Assembly: GCF_000757885.1 (NCBI RefSeq)
Contig: NZ_JQCR01000003.1
Span: 1,922,001-1,986,000 of the forward strand
Length of the DNA: 64,000 bases
Source of the DNA: Paenibacillus wynnii
GTDB lineage: Bacteria; Bacillota; Bacilli; Paenibacillales; Paenibacillaceae
Direction: 5' to 3'
The notes under the pieces were generated by a model, which was not told the DNA's origin, did not search any database, and saw only the letters and a program-made list of their open reading frames with translations. Position 1 is the stretch's first letter. Each line of letters opens with the position of its first letter. This document shows, piece after piece, positions 23,819 through 31,919 of the stretch. Position numbers and translations under genes: made by a program.

Positions 23819-26272
23819 TTACGATTGTCTCCGGTTTGATTTAGATTGCGGGACCCTCGTATTGTCAGTAGTTTTATTGAAAGACGGCCTTAATTTAGAA
23901 CTCAACACTGGTTTTCGTAGTAAGATGGCACCCATGCCCTTTGCATTAAAGGGTATAAACGGCCATAGATACGATGAATTGTAGGAACGGTTCAGGGTTA
24001 GCAAGATAACCAACAGTGTAGAACCGATTACGAATCCTGGCACCTGAAAAGCAGAGACAGCGAGAAGCAGTACAAGCCTGACTATACGGTTTGCCAGTCC
24101 CAGTTCATAGCTCGGTGTTGCGAACATCCCAATGGCAGCTACGGCCATATACAATACTACTTCATTGACGAACAATCCGGTCTGGACAGCAATATCACCA
24201 ATTAATACGGCGGCAATCAGACCCATGGCAGAGCCCAGCGGAGTAGGCGTGTGTACGGCTGCCATCCGTAATAAATCAACTCCGAATTCAACGAAAAGAA
24301 ACTGAGCGAGCAATGGAATTCTGGCCATTTTTTGCGGGCCTATAAACTCAAGTGCAGCCGGTTTGAGCTCAGGATGAAGCACAAGAAGCATCCACAGCGG
24401 CAGCAGGAACATCGATGAGAAAATACCAATGAAACGGACCCACCGCAAATAGGAACCTATAAAAGGGGTTTGGCGGTTCTCTTCAGCATGCTGGCACAGA
24501 TCAAAAAACGTTGTCGGAAGAACCATAACACTCGGTGAGGTATCCACAAAAAGAACAACACGCCCCTCCAGCAAATGGGAAGCCACTATATCTGGCCGCT
24601 CAGAATAACGAACCAGAGGATAGGGATTCCAACCGCCTCCCATGATTGCCTCCTCCAATTGTTTATCGGCCAGAGGAATGCCATCGATATTCACCGTTTT
24701 TATTTTATCAATTACGGCCTTTACCTGTACTATATCTGCTATATCATCAATATAGGCTACGCAGACATCGGTTCGCGTCCGACGTCCGACGGCATGGAGC
24801 TCATACTTAAGTCCTGGGTCACGTATCCGTCTTCTAACCAATGATACGTTACTTAGCAATGTCTCCGTAAACCCATCACGGGCACCGCGGACAACCCGCT
24901 CAATGGTCGGTTCAGAGGGACTTCGCATAGGATACGAACGGACATCCATCAGGATAACTTGAGACTCTCCCTCAACGAAAATAGCACTCATACCCTTAAG
25001 TATTTTATTAACACTGTCACTTAATAGCTTGCCCTTTTCAACCTGTAAGTGAGGAATGTATTCACCAATAAAGCTTGCAAGTACGTCTGTGTTTATATCT
25101 TGAGGAGTCAGATAAGTCAAACGCTTCAGAATCTGATCAAGAATAGCATCATTTGTAAATCCGGTAACACAAACTAGTGCCGCTTCCCGGCCTCCAAATG
25201 ACATTTCTCGGAAGGCGATATCAAAGGATGATCCAAGACCCATTACTTCGGTTAAAATCTTTTTAGTTCCCTCTAAAGTAGTTGGAATTTCGTTATTTCC
25301 CTGCCAATACATAATCGATTCCTTGAGTGAATCAGATTGCTCATTATTGTATTTCATTTGCAAAGGTTCTACAGCCTTTTTGGATTCCTTGGTTTTTTTC
25401 AACTTTTTAGATGATAGGCCCTGGGATTCCCGTTCCCGTTCCCGTTCCCGTTCCCGTTCTGGTTCATCAGACTCATCATCATCCTCATCATCTTCTTCAT
25501 CATTGTCTTCATCCCAGTCTGAATCCAACCCAAACAGTCTCGCGAAGAATCCTTTGTGACGGGGCTCCTGCTCTTCATTGCCCAGTTCATCTGAAGCCTC
25601 TGCATCCTGATGTTTGTTTTTTTCCTCATCCTCCGGTTTAGGGCTTTCTGCCTGATCTTCGTCATTGGGGTCCCCTGAATTTTCTAAAGGATTCAATTCT
25701 TTATTCTTTTCAGATAATGGAACTGCTAATGGGACTGCTAATGGGACTGCTAATGGGACTGCTAAAGCAACTGCTATTGGTTCCGGTTCCGGTTCTTGTT
25801 TTGGTTCTTGTTTTGGTTCTTGTTTAGATTCACTCTCGGGTTCAGAGCCTTCTTTTTTTCGTTGTACTACACCTAATGCACCGTAGAATTTATTGTCCTT
25901 CTCTTTAGGGTCAGATTTCACGATTTCATCGGAAGCTTCAGCATCCGACTTTCCTTGTTTGACTACCCCAAGTTGGCCATAGACTTTAATATCCTGGTTA
26001 TGCTGGTTCTTCTGGTTATGCTGGTTCTTCTGCTCCTTGGGTTCAGCTTTACCTAGTTCATCCGAAGCTTCGAGATCCTGATTTTCATGGCCCCCAACCT
26101 CTTGTTTAGGACTCCTATCCTGCTCCACCGAGTTTACAATATTCTGGTTTGCCGTGCTGCCTCGAACTGTTATTACCTCCACATTAATTTGTTGGGTATC
26201 TTCAGCTCTACTATTATGATTCGGCTTCTCCTCCTCGTTCAAGGAATCCCCGCTGTGAAAATATTTGGTCAC
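23819..26272 (-). CDS. spoVAF: SpoVAF-like GerA-family protein with long repetitive N-terminal extension
   Basis: The C-terminal 500 residues (about 317-817) are a complete GerA/SpoVAF domain: SFDIAFREMSFGGREAALV, the VRRRIRDPGLKYE cytoplasmic part, SERPDIVASHLLEGRVVLF, then membrane helices (FIGIFSSMFLLPLWMLLVL onward). The first about 310 residues are an unusual low-complexity extension with three copies of an ASDEhG block (near 68, 112, 225), two YGxLGVV blocks (98, 130), KQEP repeats, five AVPL repeats (169-186), an acidic run (251-270) and an RE run. Typical SpoVAF is about 490 residues. It starts at GTG (26270-26272), 7 nt after GGGGGG, 15 nt behind spoVAB. The family role is release of small molecules during germination; the extension has no known role. 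Confidence 0.88.
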   Translation of the reverse strand: MTKYFHSGDSLNEEEKPNHNSRAEDTQQINVEVITVRGSTANQNIVNSVEQDRSPKQEVGGHENQDLEASDELGKAEPKEQKNQHNQKNQHNQDIKVYGQLGVVKQGKSDAEASDEIVKSDPKEKDNKFYGALGVVQRKKEGSEPESESKQEPKQEPKQEPEPEPIAVALAVPLAVPLAVPLAVPLSEKNKELNPLENSGDPNDEDQAESPKPEDEEKNKHQDAEASDELGNEEQEPRHKGFFARLFGLDSDWDEDNDEEDDEDDDESDEPERERERERERESQGLSSKKLKKTKESKKAVEPLQMKYNNEQSDSLKESIMYWQGNNEIPTTLEGTKKILTEVMGLGSSFDIAFREMSFGGREAALVCVTGFTNDAILDQILKRLTYLTPQDINTDVLASFIGEYIPHLQVEKGKLLSDSVNKILKGMSAIFVEGESQVILMDVRSYPMRSPSEPTIERVVRGARDGFTETLLSNVSLVRRRIRDPGLKYELHAVGRRTRTDVCVAYIDDIADIVQVKAVIDKIKTVNIDGIPLADKQLEEAIMGGGWNPYPLVRYSERPDIVASHLLEGRVVLFVDTSPSVMVLPTTFFDLCQHAEENRQTPFIGSYLRWVRFIGIFSSMFLLPLWMLLVLHPELKPAALEFIGPQKMARIPLLAQFLFVEFGVDLLRMAAVHTPTPLGSAMGLIAAVLIGDIAVQTGLFVNEVVLYMAVAAIGMFATPSYELGLANRIVRLVLLLAVSAFQVPGFVIGSTLLVILLTLNRSYNSSYLWPFIPFNAKGMGAILLRKPVLSSKLRPSFNKTTDNTRVPQSKSNRRQS
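25428..25460 (-). repeat. CCCGTT hexamer run inside spoVAF
   Basis: Five or more exact 6-bp units code for the RERERE tract of the N-terminal extension. The length change per unit is in frame. Confidence 0.85.
25715..25770 (-). repeat. 12-bp repeats coding AVPL inside spoVAF
   Basis: Four near-perfect copies of a 12-bp unit (ACTGCTAATGGG on the plus strand) encode AVPLAVPLAVPLAVPL. A set of 12-bp units for KQEP follows at 25785-25835. Confidence 0.85.
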
Positions 26273-26287
26273 ACTATTACCCCCCGT

Positions 26288-26713
26288 TTAATGTCGGTAC
26301 ACAACCCAATCAAACAAAGAACCGGCAACCTTGCCACATACCATTGCCATCAGCATTCCAACAAGATAACGGGTCATATTCAAGCGCTTAGCCAGAATCG
26401 GCAGCACATTCAGGACCTCAGTTAGAGCTGCAGCCAGCAGACCTACAAAAATCCCATCTAATAACCCTACTCCAAGTTCAACTATAGGGCCTGCCGATAT
26501 TCTCCAGTTCCAGAAATCGCTCAGGGTACCTATAAGCGACCCCCCTACCATTGCCCCTTCGTACCAGTGTACTTTATTGTAAGAGGAGGTTAGCTGAGCC
26601 AGCCGCGGAATCATATCAAGCACAATAAATAGAGCGATAACCCCGCTCCCAACGGCGACTCCTCCCGCAATGCCGAGCAACAAAGTTAATCCCAGAGAGA
26701 TCGGTGCAGTCAT
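26288..26713 (-). CDS. spoVAB: Stage V sporulation protein AB
   Basis: This 141-residue membrane protein with about four helices matches SpoVAB: LLGIAGGVAVGSGVIALFIV, the conserved YNKVHWYEGAMVGGSL loop and LNVLPILAKRLNM. SpoVA proteins mediate uptake and release of dipicolinate in spores; AB is an accessory membrane subunit of unclear task. It overlaps spoVAA by 4 nt and precedes spoVAF by 15 nt. Confidence 0.92.
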   Translation of the reverse strand: MTAPISLGLTLLLGIAGGVAVGSGVIALFIVLDMIPRLAQLTSSYNKVHWYEGAMVGGSLIGTLSDFWNWRISAGPIVELGVGLLDGIFVGLLAAALTEVLNVLPILAKRLNMTRYLVGMLMAMVCGKVAGSLFDWVVYRH

Positions 26714-27372
26714 CCTGAACCTCCCTGATTCTCAGATTCGTTATCCTCCAGATGATTCAGTTTACTGTATTCCTGGTGGACCACATATTGATCAATATTC
26801 TTCTGATACAGGAACATCTCCACTTCCAGAGGAGTAGGCTCCTCATTCCACTTTTTCTTGAACAAATGATTGAAAAAAATAACCATACCAAAACCAATTC
26901 CCAATGAATACGCGACTTGAAACACATAGGGATGCTCATCACGATGGCCGGTTAACATCTCAACAATTCGAATCTGAACCTCCTGCATGCTGACATCCGC
27001 ATGGAAATTCATAATCGTCAATGCCGAACCGAAGAACAGAAGCAGCCAGACCAGTATAAATAGTGCCACTGAAGGTTTTTGCTTCGCTGCCGTTTCTGTG
27101 ATCTGTACAATGGTCCTACCTTCACCAAACGGTTCAATCGTGGCGTTCGGTACAAGCTCATGAATGCGCGGAATGACCCGCAGCATATCAATCAGAATAA
27201 GATTGCCATCGTTCTGCTCAGGCTGAATCAACAAAATGGAATACAGCAGCTCCTTACACTCCGGCTCTGTAATCAGAAAAGCCACATCACGGAGCATAAC
27301 GCCTTTACCTTTGGGTATGATCACTCTGTTTTTGAGTTGTATATATATAGTGGGAGCAGAATGGCGTATCAT
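26710..27372 (-). CDS. spoVAA: Stage V sporulation protein AA
   Basis: This 220-residue protein has an N-terminal soluble part (TIYIQLKNRVIIPKGKGVML, NATIEPFGEGRTIVQI) and two membrane helices (VALFILVWLLLFFGSALTIM; VFQVAYSLGIGFGMVIFF), the SpoVAA layout. The ATG at 27370-27372 follows TTAGGAGGA. It is the first gene of the run spoVAA-spoVAB-spoVAF; spoVAC, AD and AE are not in this operon. A CATACTA motif 50 nt upstream resembles a forespore -10 element. Confidence 0.92.
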   Translation of the reverse strand: MIRHSAPTIYIQLKNRVIIPKGKGVMLRDVAFLITEPECKELLYSILLIQPEQNDGNLILIDMLRVIPRIHELVPNATIEPFGEGRTIVQITETAAKQKPSVALFILVWLLLFFGSALTIMNFHADVSMQEVQIRIVEMLTGHRDEHPYVFQVAYSLGIGFGMVIFFNHLFKKKWNEEPTPLEVEMFLYQKNIDQYVVHQEYSKLNHLEDNESENQGGSG

Positions 27373-27423
27373 CCGCAGTCCTCCTAAGGTTGTGTAAGAA
27401 GTTCTCAGCTGCAAGATTAACGA

Positions 27424-27430
27424 TAGTATG
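27424..27430 (-). promoter_or_regulatory. Possible sigma-G/F type -10 element before spoVAA
   Basis: The minus strand reads CATACTA about 52 nt before the spoVAA start, matching the sigma-G -10 consensus CATnnTA. No convincing -35 at the right spacing was found, so this is only a candidate. Confidence 0.3.
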
Positions 27431-27559
27431 GGAGGAAAGGCTTATTATTACTCTTGTGAAGTCGAATTCATTGTTCTAAGGAGATCAGAGAAACATTGTA
27501 TTTCCAAAAATGCTAAAATATTGATTTTTTATAGGTATCCGGTATAGCGACGTGTGTAC

Positions 27560-28078
27560 TTCAACTTTAATATCTCCAGGCCGGCGGAGGCTGCCTCTAC
27601 CTTCGCAAAAGGTGCAGATGTGGGCTGGTTGTCCGAGATGGAGTACTATAAGTGGGCCTTTTATAATGACAGTGGAGTGAAACAGGATGTCCTGCAAATT
27701 CTGAAAGACCATGGAATGAACTCCATCCGGCTGCGGGTCTGGGTCAATCCATCCATTAATTTTTCCAATAAAGCTGATGTAGTCAAACAGGCAGTCCGTG
27801 CTCAAAAACTGGGCTTTAGAATCATGGTTGATTTTCATTACAGTGATGTCTGGGCAGATCCGGCCAATCAGAAAAAGCCTGCCGCATGGAGCAGCAAAAG
27901 CTTCACAGATCTGAAGACGGCTGTGTATGATCATACTTACGATGTGTTGAACACTCTTAAAAGCAACGGTGTTACTCCTGAATGGGTTCAGATTAAAGGG
28001 GATACAAACAAGGGGATGTTCCAGAAGCCATACAAATGGCGTTTGGACATCCCCTATTTAGGAGTATGCTTTTCTTAG
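27560..28078 (+). pseudogene. Remnant of an arabinogalactan endo-1,4-beta-galactanase (GH53)
   Basis: The frame encodes the N-terminal part of a GH53 galactanase: TFAKGADVGWLSEMEYYKW, LKDHGMNSIRLRVWVNP, KLGFRIMVDFHYSDVWADP, KPAAWSS and LKSNGVTPEWVQI. A signal peptide is absent on the left (only PAEAAS remains, without an upstream start or ribosome binding site). On the right homology ends exactly at the catalytic acid motif: the expected GNETNNGM is KGDTNKGM, then a hairpin sequence and a stop. About 150 of the usual 350-400 residues remain. It is surely non-functional. It converges on a sugar importer. Confidence 0.85.
28011..28055. terminator. Hairpin at the end of the GH53 remnant, convergent terminator
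   Basis: AGGGGATGTtCCAgAAgCCAT pairs with ATGGcgTTtGGacATCCCCT around an ACAA loop. It can end transcription of the minus-strand permease operon (50 nt after its stop), though the T-tract is weak (CCTTGTTTG). Its tip GCCATACAAATGGC resembles the inner hairpin of the terminator at 21345. Confidence 0.65.
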
Positions 28079-28105
28079 AATTGTAGTGAATCCAGGCCGG
28101 CTTTT

Positions 28106-28984
28106 CTACTCCTTTACAGAACCCAGTGTCATCCCTTTAACAAAGTATTTTTGCAGGAAGGGATATACCATTAAAATCGGGGCTGCTCCAATAAAGATTT
28201 GCGCCGCACGGACCGTAGTCTGAGAGATCAGCTCCATTTCCTTCGGATTGACACTCATCGAGCTCATATCCCGTTGAATGATAACCGTCTGCAAGAAGGT
28301 TGCCAGTGGGAATTGCTTGGAATTGTTCATGTATAACAGTCCGTCAAACCATGAGTTCCAATGAAACACCATACTGAACAGCGCAATGGTAGCAATCGAA
28401 GGCAGCGAGATCGGCAGGAAAATACTGAACAATGTCCGAAAGTGTCCCGCTCCGTCAATCAGCGATGCTTCCTCCAACTCCTTTGGAATTCCGCGGAAGA
28501 AGTTCAGCATCAGGATGACCAGAAACGTATTAACCGCACCTGGGAGCACTAGCACCCAGAAAGAGTCCATCAAGCCGACCTTTTGAATTACGATATAAAA
28601 AGGAATCAGTCCGCCGTTAAACACCATACTGAAAACGAACAACCAAGAGTAGACATTCCGTCCCTTGAATACTGAGTTCTCTTTCGATAACGGATAGGCT
28701 GCCAGAAAAGTAATGATAAGCGTCAACGCGGTGCCGATTACCGTTCTTTTCACCGATACCCAGATGGAATGCAAGAACACCGGATTATCTATAGTTTTTT
28801 TATAGGCTTCCAATGAGAATTGTTTCGGCCACAAGCCAACCAGATTGGCGTCTGCAGCGGATTTAGCACTGAAGGAAACTGCCAATACATGAACCAGCGG
28901 TACAATGCACATGAGAGCCAGAAGGATTAAAAAGCAGGTGTTAAATACGTTAAATATGCGATAGCCTCTCGTTTTGTAATACAT
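28106..28984 (-). CDS. Carbohydrate ABC transporter permease (CUT1, LplC/YtcP-like)
   Basis: This 292-residue inner-membrane permease has six helices and the cytoplasmic EAA loop (ELEEASLIDGAGHFRTLFSIFLPISLPS) that docks the ATPase. The C-terminus LQKYFVKGMTLGSVKE is typical of the LplC/YtcP branch. It follows its partner permease by 24 nt. No ATPase gene is in the cluster. The substrate is unknown; the neighbouring galactanase remnant hints at galactan oligosaccharides. Confidence 0.9.
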   Translation of the reverse strand: MYYKTRGYRIFNVFNTCFLILLALMCIVPLVHVLAVSFSAKSAADANLVGLWPKQFSLEAYKKTIDNPVFLHSIWVSVKRTVIGTALTLIITFLAAYPLSKENSVFKGRNVYSWLFVFSMVFNGGLIPFYIVIQKVGLMDSFWVLVLPGAVNTFLVILMLNFFRGIPKELEEASLIDGAGHFRTLFSIFLPISLPSIATIALFSMVFHWNSWFDGLLYMNNSKQFPLATFLQTVIIQRDMSSMSVNPKEMELISQTTVRAAQIFIGAAPILMVYPFLQKYFVKGMTLGSVKE

Positions 28985-29008
28985 AATTCTCCCTCTTTCG
29001 TAGGTTTT

Positions 29009-29899
29009 TTAGAATATGCGATAACCTGCCCACTTTTTAGCCAGCCGATAGGATACGAGTATAAGTACCATGCTAATTGCGGATTTGAATAACCCGATAG
29101 CTGTACCGAAGCCCATCTCACCGTTCAGAATAGCTGTCCGGTACACGAAGGTATCAATGATATCGCCCTTTTGATAAACCAGAGGGTTATATAAGTTGAA
29201 GATCTGGTCAAAGCCTGCATTCAGTACATTACCGAGTGCCAGGGTTCCCACAACGACAGCCATTGGAATTAAGGAAGGCATCGTGATGAAGAGGGTTTGC
29301 TTCCAGCGGGTCGCTCCATCTACCTCAGCTGCCTCATACAGCGAAGGATTTATACCCGCCAACGCCGCTAGGAAAATAATCGTGTTGTATCCGAATTCCT
29401 TCCATACATCAGTAAGAATAACGGTAAACCGGAACCAGTTATTATCCCCTAGGAAGAAAATAGGCTTTACACCCAAAGAACCAAGAATCTGGTTCACAAA
29501 GCCGTCTGTAGCAAGCAGATCCAGCAGGATTCCGCCAAGGATGACCCAGGACAAAAAGTGGGGCAGATACACCAGCGTTTGTATCGTGCGCTGTACGCCC
29601 ACCTTGCGAATCTCGTTCAATAGAATGGCAAAGATAAACGGAACAAGCAGATTAAACACCATTTTTAAAATCGCAATAATCAATGTGTTCCAGATTACCT
29701 GCATGCTGTCATCGCGCTCAAAAAGGTAACGGAAGTTGTCCAATCCCACCCATTGTGAACCCGTAATCCCCAGCCAAGGCTTGTAATCCTGGAAGGCCAT
29801 CACAACGCCCAGCATCGGTATAAAACTGAAAATAATCAGAAATATCATCGCTGGCAGCAGCATAACGTGAAATGGCCAAGTTTTTTTAAGTGTTCTCAT
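29009..29899 (-). CDS. Carbohydrate ABC transporter permease (CUT1, LplB/YteP-like)
   Basis: This 296-residue permease starts MRTLKKTWPFHVMLLPAM after GGGGGATC and has the LplB signature VVMAFQDYKPWLGITGSQWVG. The EAA loop NPSLYEAAEVDGATRWKQTLF is present. It forms the heteromeric channel with the next gene. A terminator (30024-30071) between it and the binding-protein gene probably makes the permeases less abundant than the binding protein. Confidence 0.9.
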   Translation of the reverse strand: MRTLKKTWPFHVMLLPAMIFLIIFSFIPMLGVVMAFQDYKPWLGITGSQWVGLDNFRYLFERDDSMQVIWNTLIIAILKMVFNLLVPFIFAILLNEIRKVGVQRTIQTLVYLPHFLSWVILGGILLDLLATDGFVNQILGSLGVKPIFFLGDNNWFRFTVILTDVWKEFGYNTIIFLAALAGINPSLYEAAEVDGATRWKQTLFITMPSLIPMAVVVGTLALGNVLNAGFDQIFNLYNPLVYQKGDIIDTFVYRTAILNGEMGFGTAIGLFKSAISMVLILVSYRLAKKWAGYRIF

Positions 29900-30023
29900 C
29901 CTTGATCCCCCATATCGTTCAAATCTTCTGTATCCATATTTAAATTATAGCAACGTTAGAAATGGCCCAGTAGAGAGCAAAGCCAACATAAATGGTACAA
30001 AAGCAATGTCTTTGCAACTCACC

Positions 30024-30071
30024 AAAAAGGGCCGTCTTTCGGATAGAATACTCTACCCAAAGACGACCCTT
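30024..30071 (-). terminator. Intra-operon terminator/attenuator after the binding-protein gene
   Basis: AAGGGTCGTCTTT pairs with AAAGACGGCCCTT around an AT-rich loop, followed on the minus strand by TTTTTGG. Located between the solute-binding protein and the permeases, it likely reduces read-through. Confidence 0.85.
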
Positions 30072-30108
30072 ATGCTGGTGAATATAGTTGTTTAAAGTTT
30101 AATACAAC

Positions 30109-31812
30109 TTATTTGACACTGTCATACCATTCATTAACTTCCTTCAAGATTTGGTCACCGCCGCCTGATTTCCAAGTAGCTACAAAAGTATCAAACGAAT
30201 CAATAGATGATTTGCCATAGATAATTTCATTAAACGTCTGACTCTCAATTTTGTTCAGGTAGTCCATCTTGGACTTCATGGTTTCCGTTGTCGGACCGGT
30301 AAACATATTCTTGAACGATTTATCCTCTTGAATTAAGAGGACTTTAGCCGCCACCGGAGTATCCTTACCATAGTTAACCGCTACATCCTTCTCCAGACGT
30401 GTCTTAGGTTCAGTGCCGCCTGCGAGATTGAGCAATGATTGCATTTGAGCATCAGGAATCCGGGCACCGTCACGTACCAACAGATAACGGACACTGTTTA
30501 CATAACCGCCTGCGATTTTATCATTCGCTACCATCTTGCCGCTTGCATCCAATTCATAATCATAGCCTGCAAAGAGACCGTTATCCAACTCGCTGCCCGG
30601 TTGCGGGTTAGCGAAGTTATCGAACAAATAGTTCTGATACGTAAAGAAGGCTTCAGGATTCTTCATTTTAGTGCTGATCAATGTCACACCGTTAGTAAAC
30701 TGTGTACCGTGGCGCATAACCGATCCGTCGGGTCCAGCTGGAACTTCGATCGGAGCCCATACAGCACCCGGTACGTTCTTCGCAGTATCAATCAATGGCC
30801 AGCCGCTCATCCAGTAAGGTCCAGGGATAATACCCGCTGTTCCGGCAACTGCCGGTTCGGCTGTTTTATTCTCATCCCAAAGTGCAGCTTCCTGCGGAAT
30901 ATATCCTTTGTCGAGCCATTCCTTCAGCTTACCAAGACCTTGCTTCATTCCTGGATTCACAGAGCCATATTCCAATTTCCCGTCTTTGTCGAGGTTCCAT
31001 TGCTGCGGAAGTGTGCCATAAGCACCAAAGATCCAGGAAGGATCGCCCATCCATGTGCTCATGGTTGTCTTGAAGCCGATACTAAGTGGAATCACCTTAT
31101 CCGGTTTCAGTCCATCCGGGTTTTGGTTTTTGAAAGCATCCATAACTTTTTCCAGTTCGTCGATAGTTTTAGGTGCCTGAATATTCAGCTTATCCAGCCA
31201 ATCCTGACGGATCCACAGAATGTAGTCGTGGTTATACGCATAGTCGAGAACCGGGATACCCATTTTTTTGCCGTCACGGCTGTATTGATTCCATACATTA
31301 GGATCCTGTGCCATCGCCTGTTTCCAGGAATCGGACGCATATTTATCAAACAGAGTACCGACTTCAGCATACATCCCGGAATCGATCAAATCTTGCGCAA
31401 TTGTACTATCAGCCGTACCGATCGTAACGACCTCAGGCATTTCCTGACCAGAGGACATGGATAAGCGTAGCTTGGTTCCGAATGCACCATTCGTATCGGT
31501 GATAGACCACAAAGATTTAATGTTAATACCGAATTTCTCCTTGGCCCATTTGGTAGCAACGTTATTCTCAATAGATTCACCATTCTTGAATTTCAATTCC
31601 GGGTCTACGCCCCAAACGGTAGTAATCGTTACCTCAGGATCATATTTGTCCTTGTACGCGTTTTCAGTAGTACTCGCAGAATTGCCAGCCTTATCTCCTG
31701 CCGCATTATTTCCTTTAGCCTCATTATTGCCGGAGCAGCCTGCAAGACTGCTGGCCAGAAGCACACTCGCACATAGGAGCGGCAGCCATTTTTTTCTTTT
31801 CATCGCGCTCAT
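30109..31812 (-). CDS. Extracellular sugar-binding lipoprotein (LplA-like)
   Basis: This 567-residue solute-binding protein has a lipoprotein signal (LLCASVLLASSLAGCSGNN, lipobox Cys) and the long LplA-type body common in Paenibacillus. It begins at ATG 31810-31812 after AAGGGGG. It delivers substrate to the two permeases encoded downstream. A promoter with a TATAAT box lies 42 nt upstream, suggesting expression independent of the regulator genes. The substrate cannot be read from sequence. Confidence 0.9.
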   Translation of the reverse strand: MSAMKRKKWLPLLCASVLLASSLAGCSGNNEAKGNNAAGDKAGNSASTTENAYKDKYDPEVTITTVWGVDPELKFKNGESIENNVATKWAKEKFGINIKSLWSITDTNGAFGTKLRLSMSSGQEMPEVVTIGTADSTIAQDLIDSGMYAEVGTLFDKYASDSWKQAMAQDPNVWNQYSRDGKKMGIPVLDYAYNHDYILWIRQDWLDKLNIQAPKTIDELEKVMDAFKNQNPDGLKPDKVIPLSIGFKTTMSTWMGDPSWIFGAYGTLPQQWNLDKDGKLEYGSVNPGMKQGLGKLKEWLDKGYIPQEAALWDENKTAEPAVAGTAGIIPGPYWMSGWPLIDTAKNVPGAVWAPIEVPAGPDGSVMRHGTQFTNGVTLISTKMKNPEAFFTYQNYLFDNFANPQPGSELDNGLFAGYDYELDASGKMVANDKIAGGYVNSVRYLLVRDGARIPDAQMQSLLNLAGGTEPKTRLEKDVAVNYGKDTPVAAKVLLIQEDKSFKNMFTGPTTETMKSKMDYLNKIESQTFNEIIYGKSSIDSFDTFVATWKSGGGDQILKEVNEWYDSVK

Positions 31813-31853
31813 TTTGTTCCCCCTTGGATTCCTTAAGTATTGGTTATAGTTTA

Positions 31854-31888
31854 ATTATAGGGAATGAGCGTATGACCGAATACGTCAT
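31854..31888 (-). promoter_or_regulatory. Promoter and dyad upstream of the LplA-like gene
   Basis: The minus strand has TATAAT (31854-31859). No good -35 exists 17 nt upstream; instead the dyad ATGAC-N7-GTCAT (31872-31888) covers that site. A weak -35 under a dyad is what an AraC-type activator target looks like. Binding is inferred. Confidence 0.5.
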
Positions 31889-31919
31889 TTAACCAAGGTT
31901 TCTGCACCTTTCCCAACCT

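Noticed and set aside
25323..25665. Frames on both strands over the spoVAF repeats
   Set aside because: Simple repeats give long open frames in several phases; the spoVAF frame alone leads into a real domain.
27485..27934. 149-residue minus-strand frame across the GH53 remnant
   Set aside because: The plus strand shows clear GH53 homology; the other strand has no family features.
30439..31464. 341-residue plus-strand frame opposite the LplA-like gene
   Set aside because: Long but antisense to a certain lipoprotein gene; rich in Cys and His as such shadows often are.
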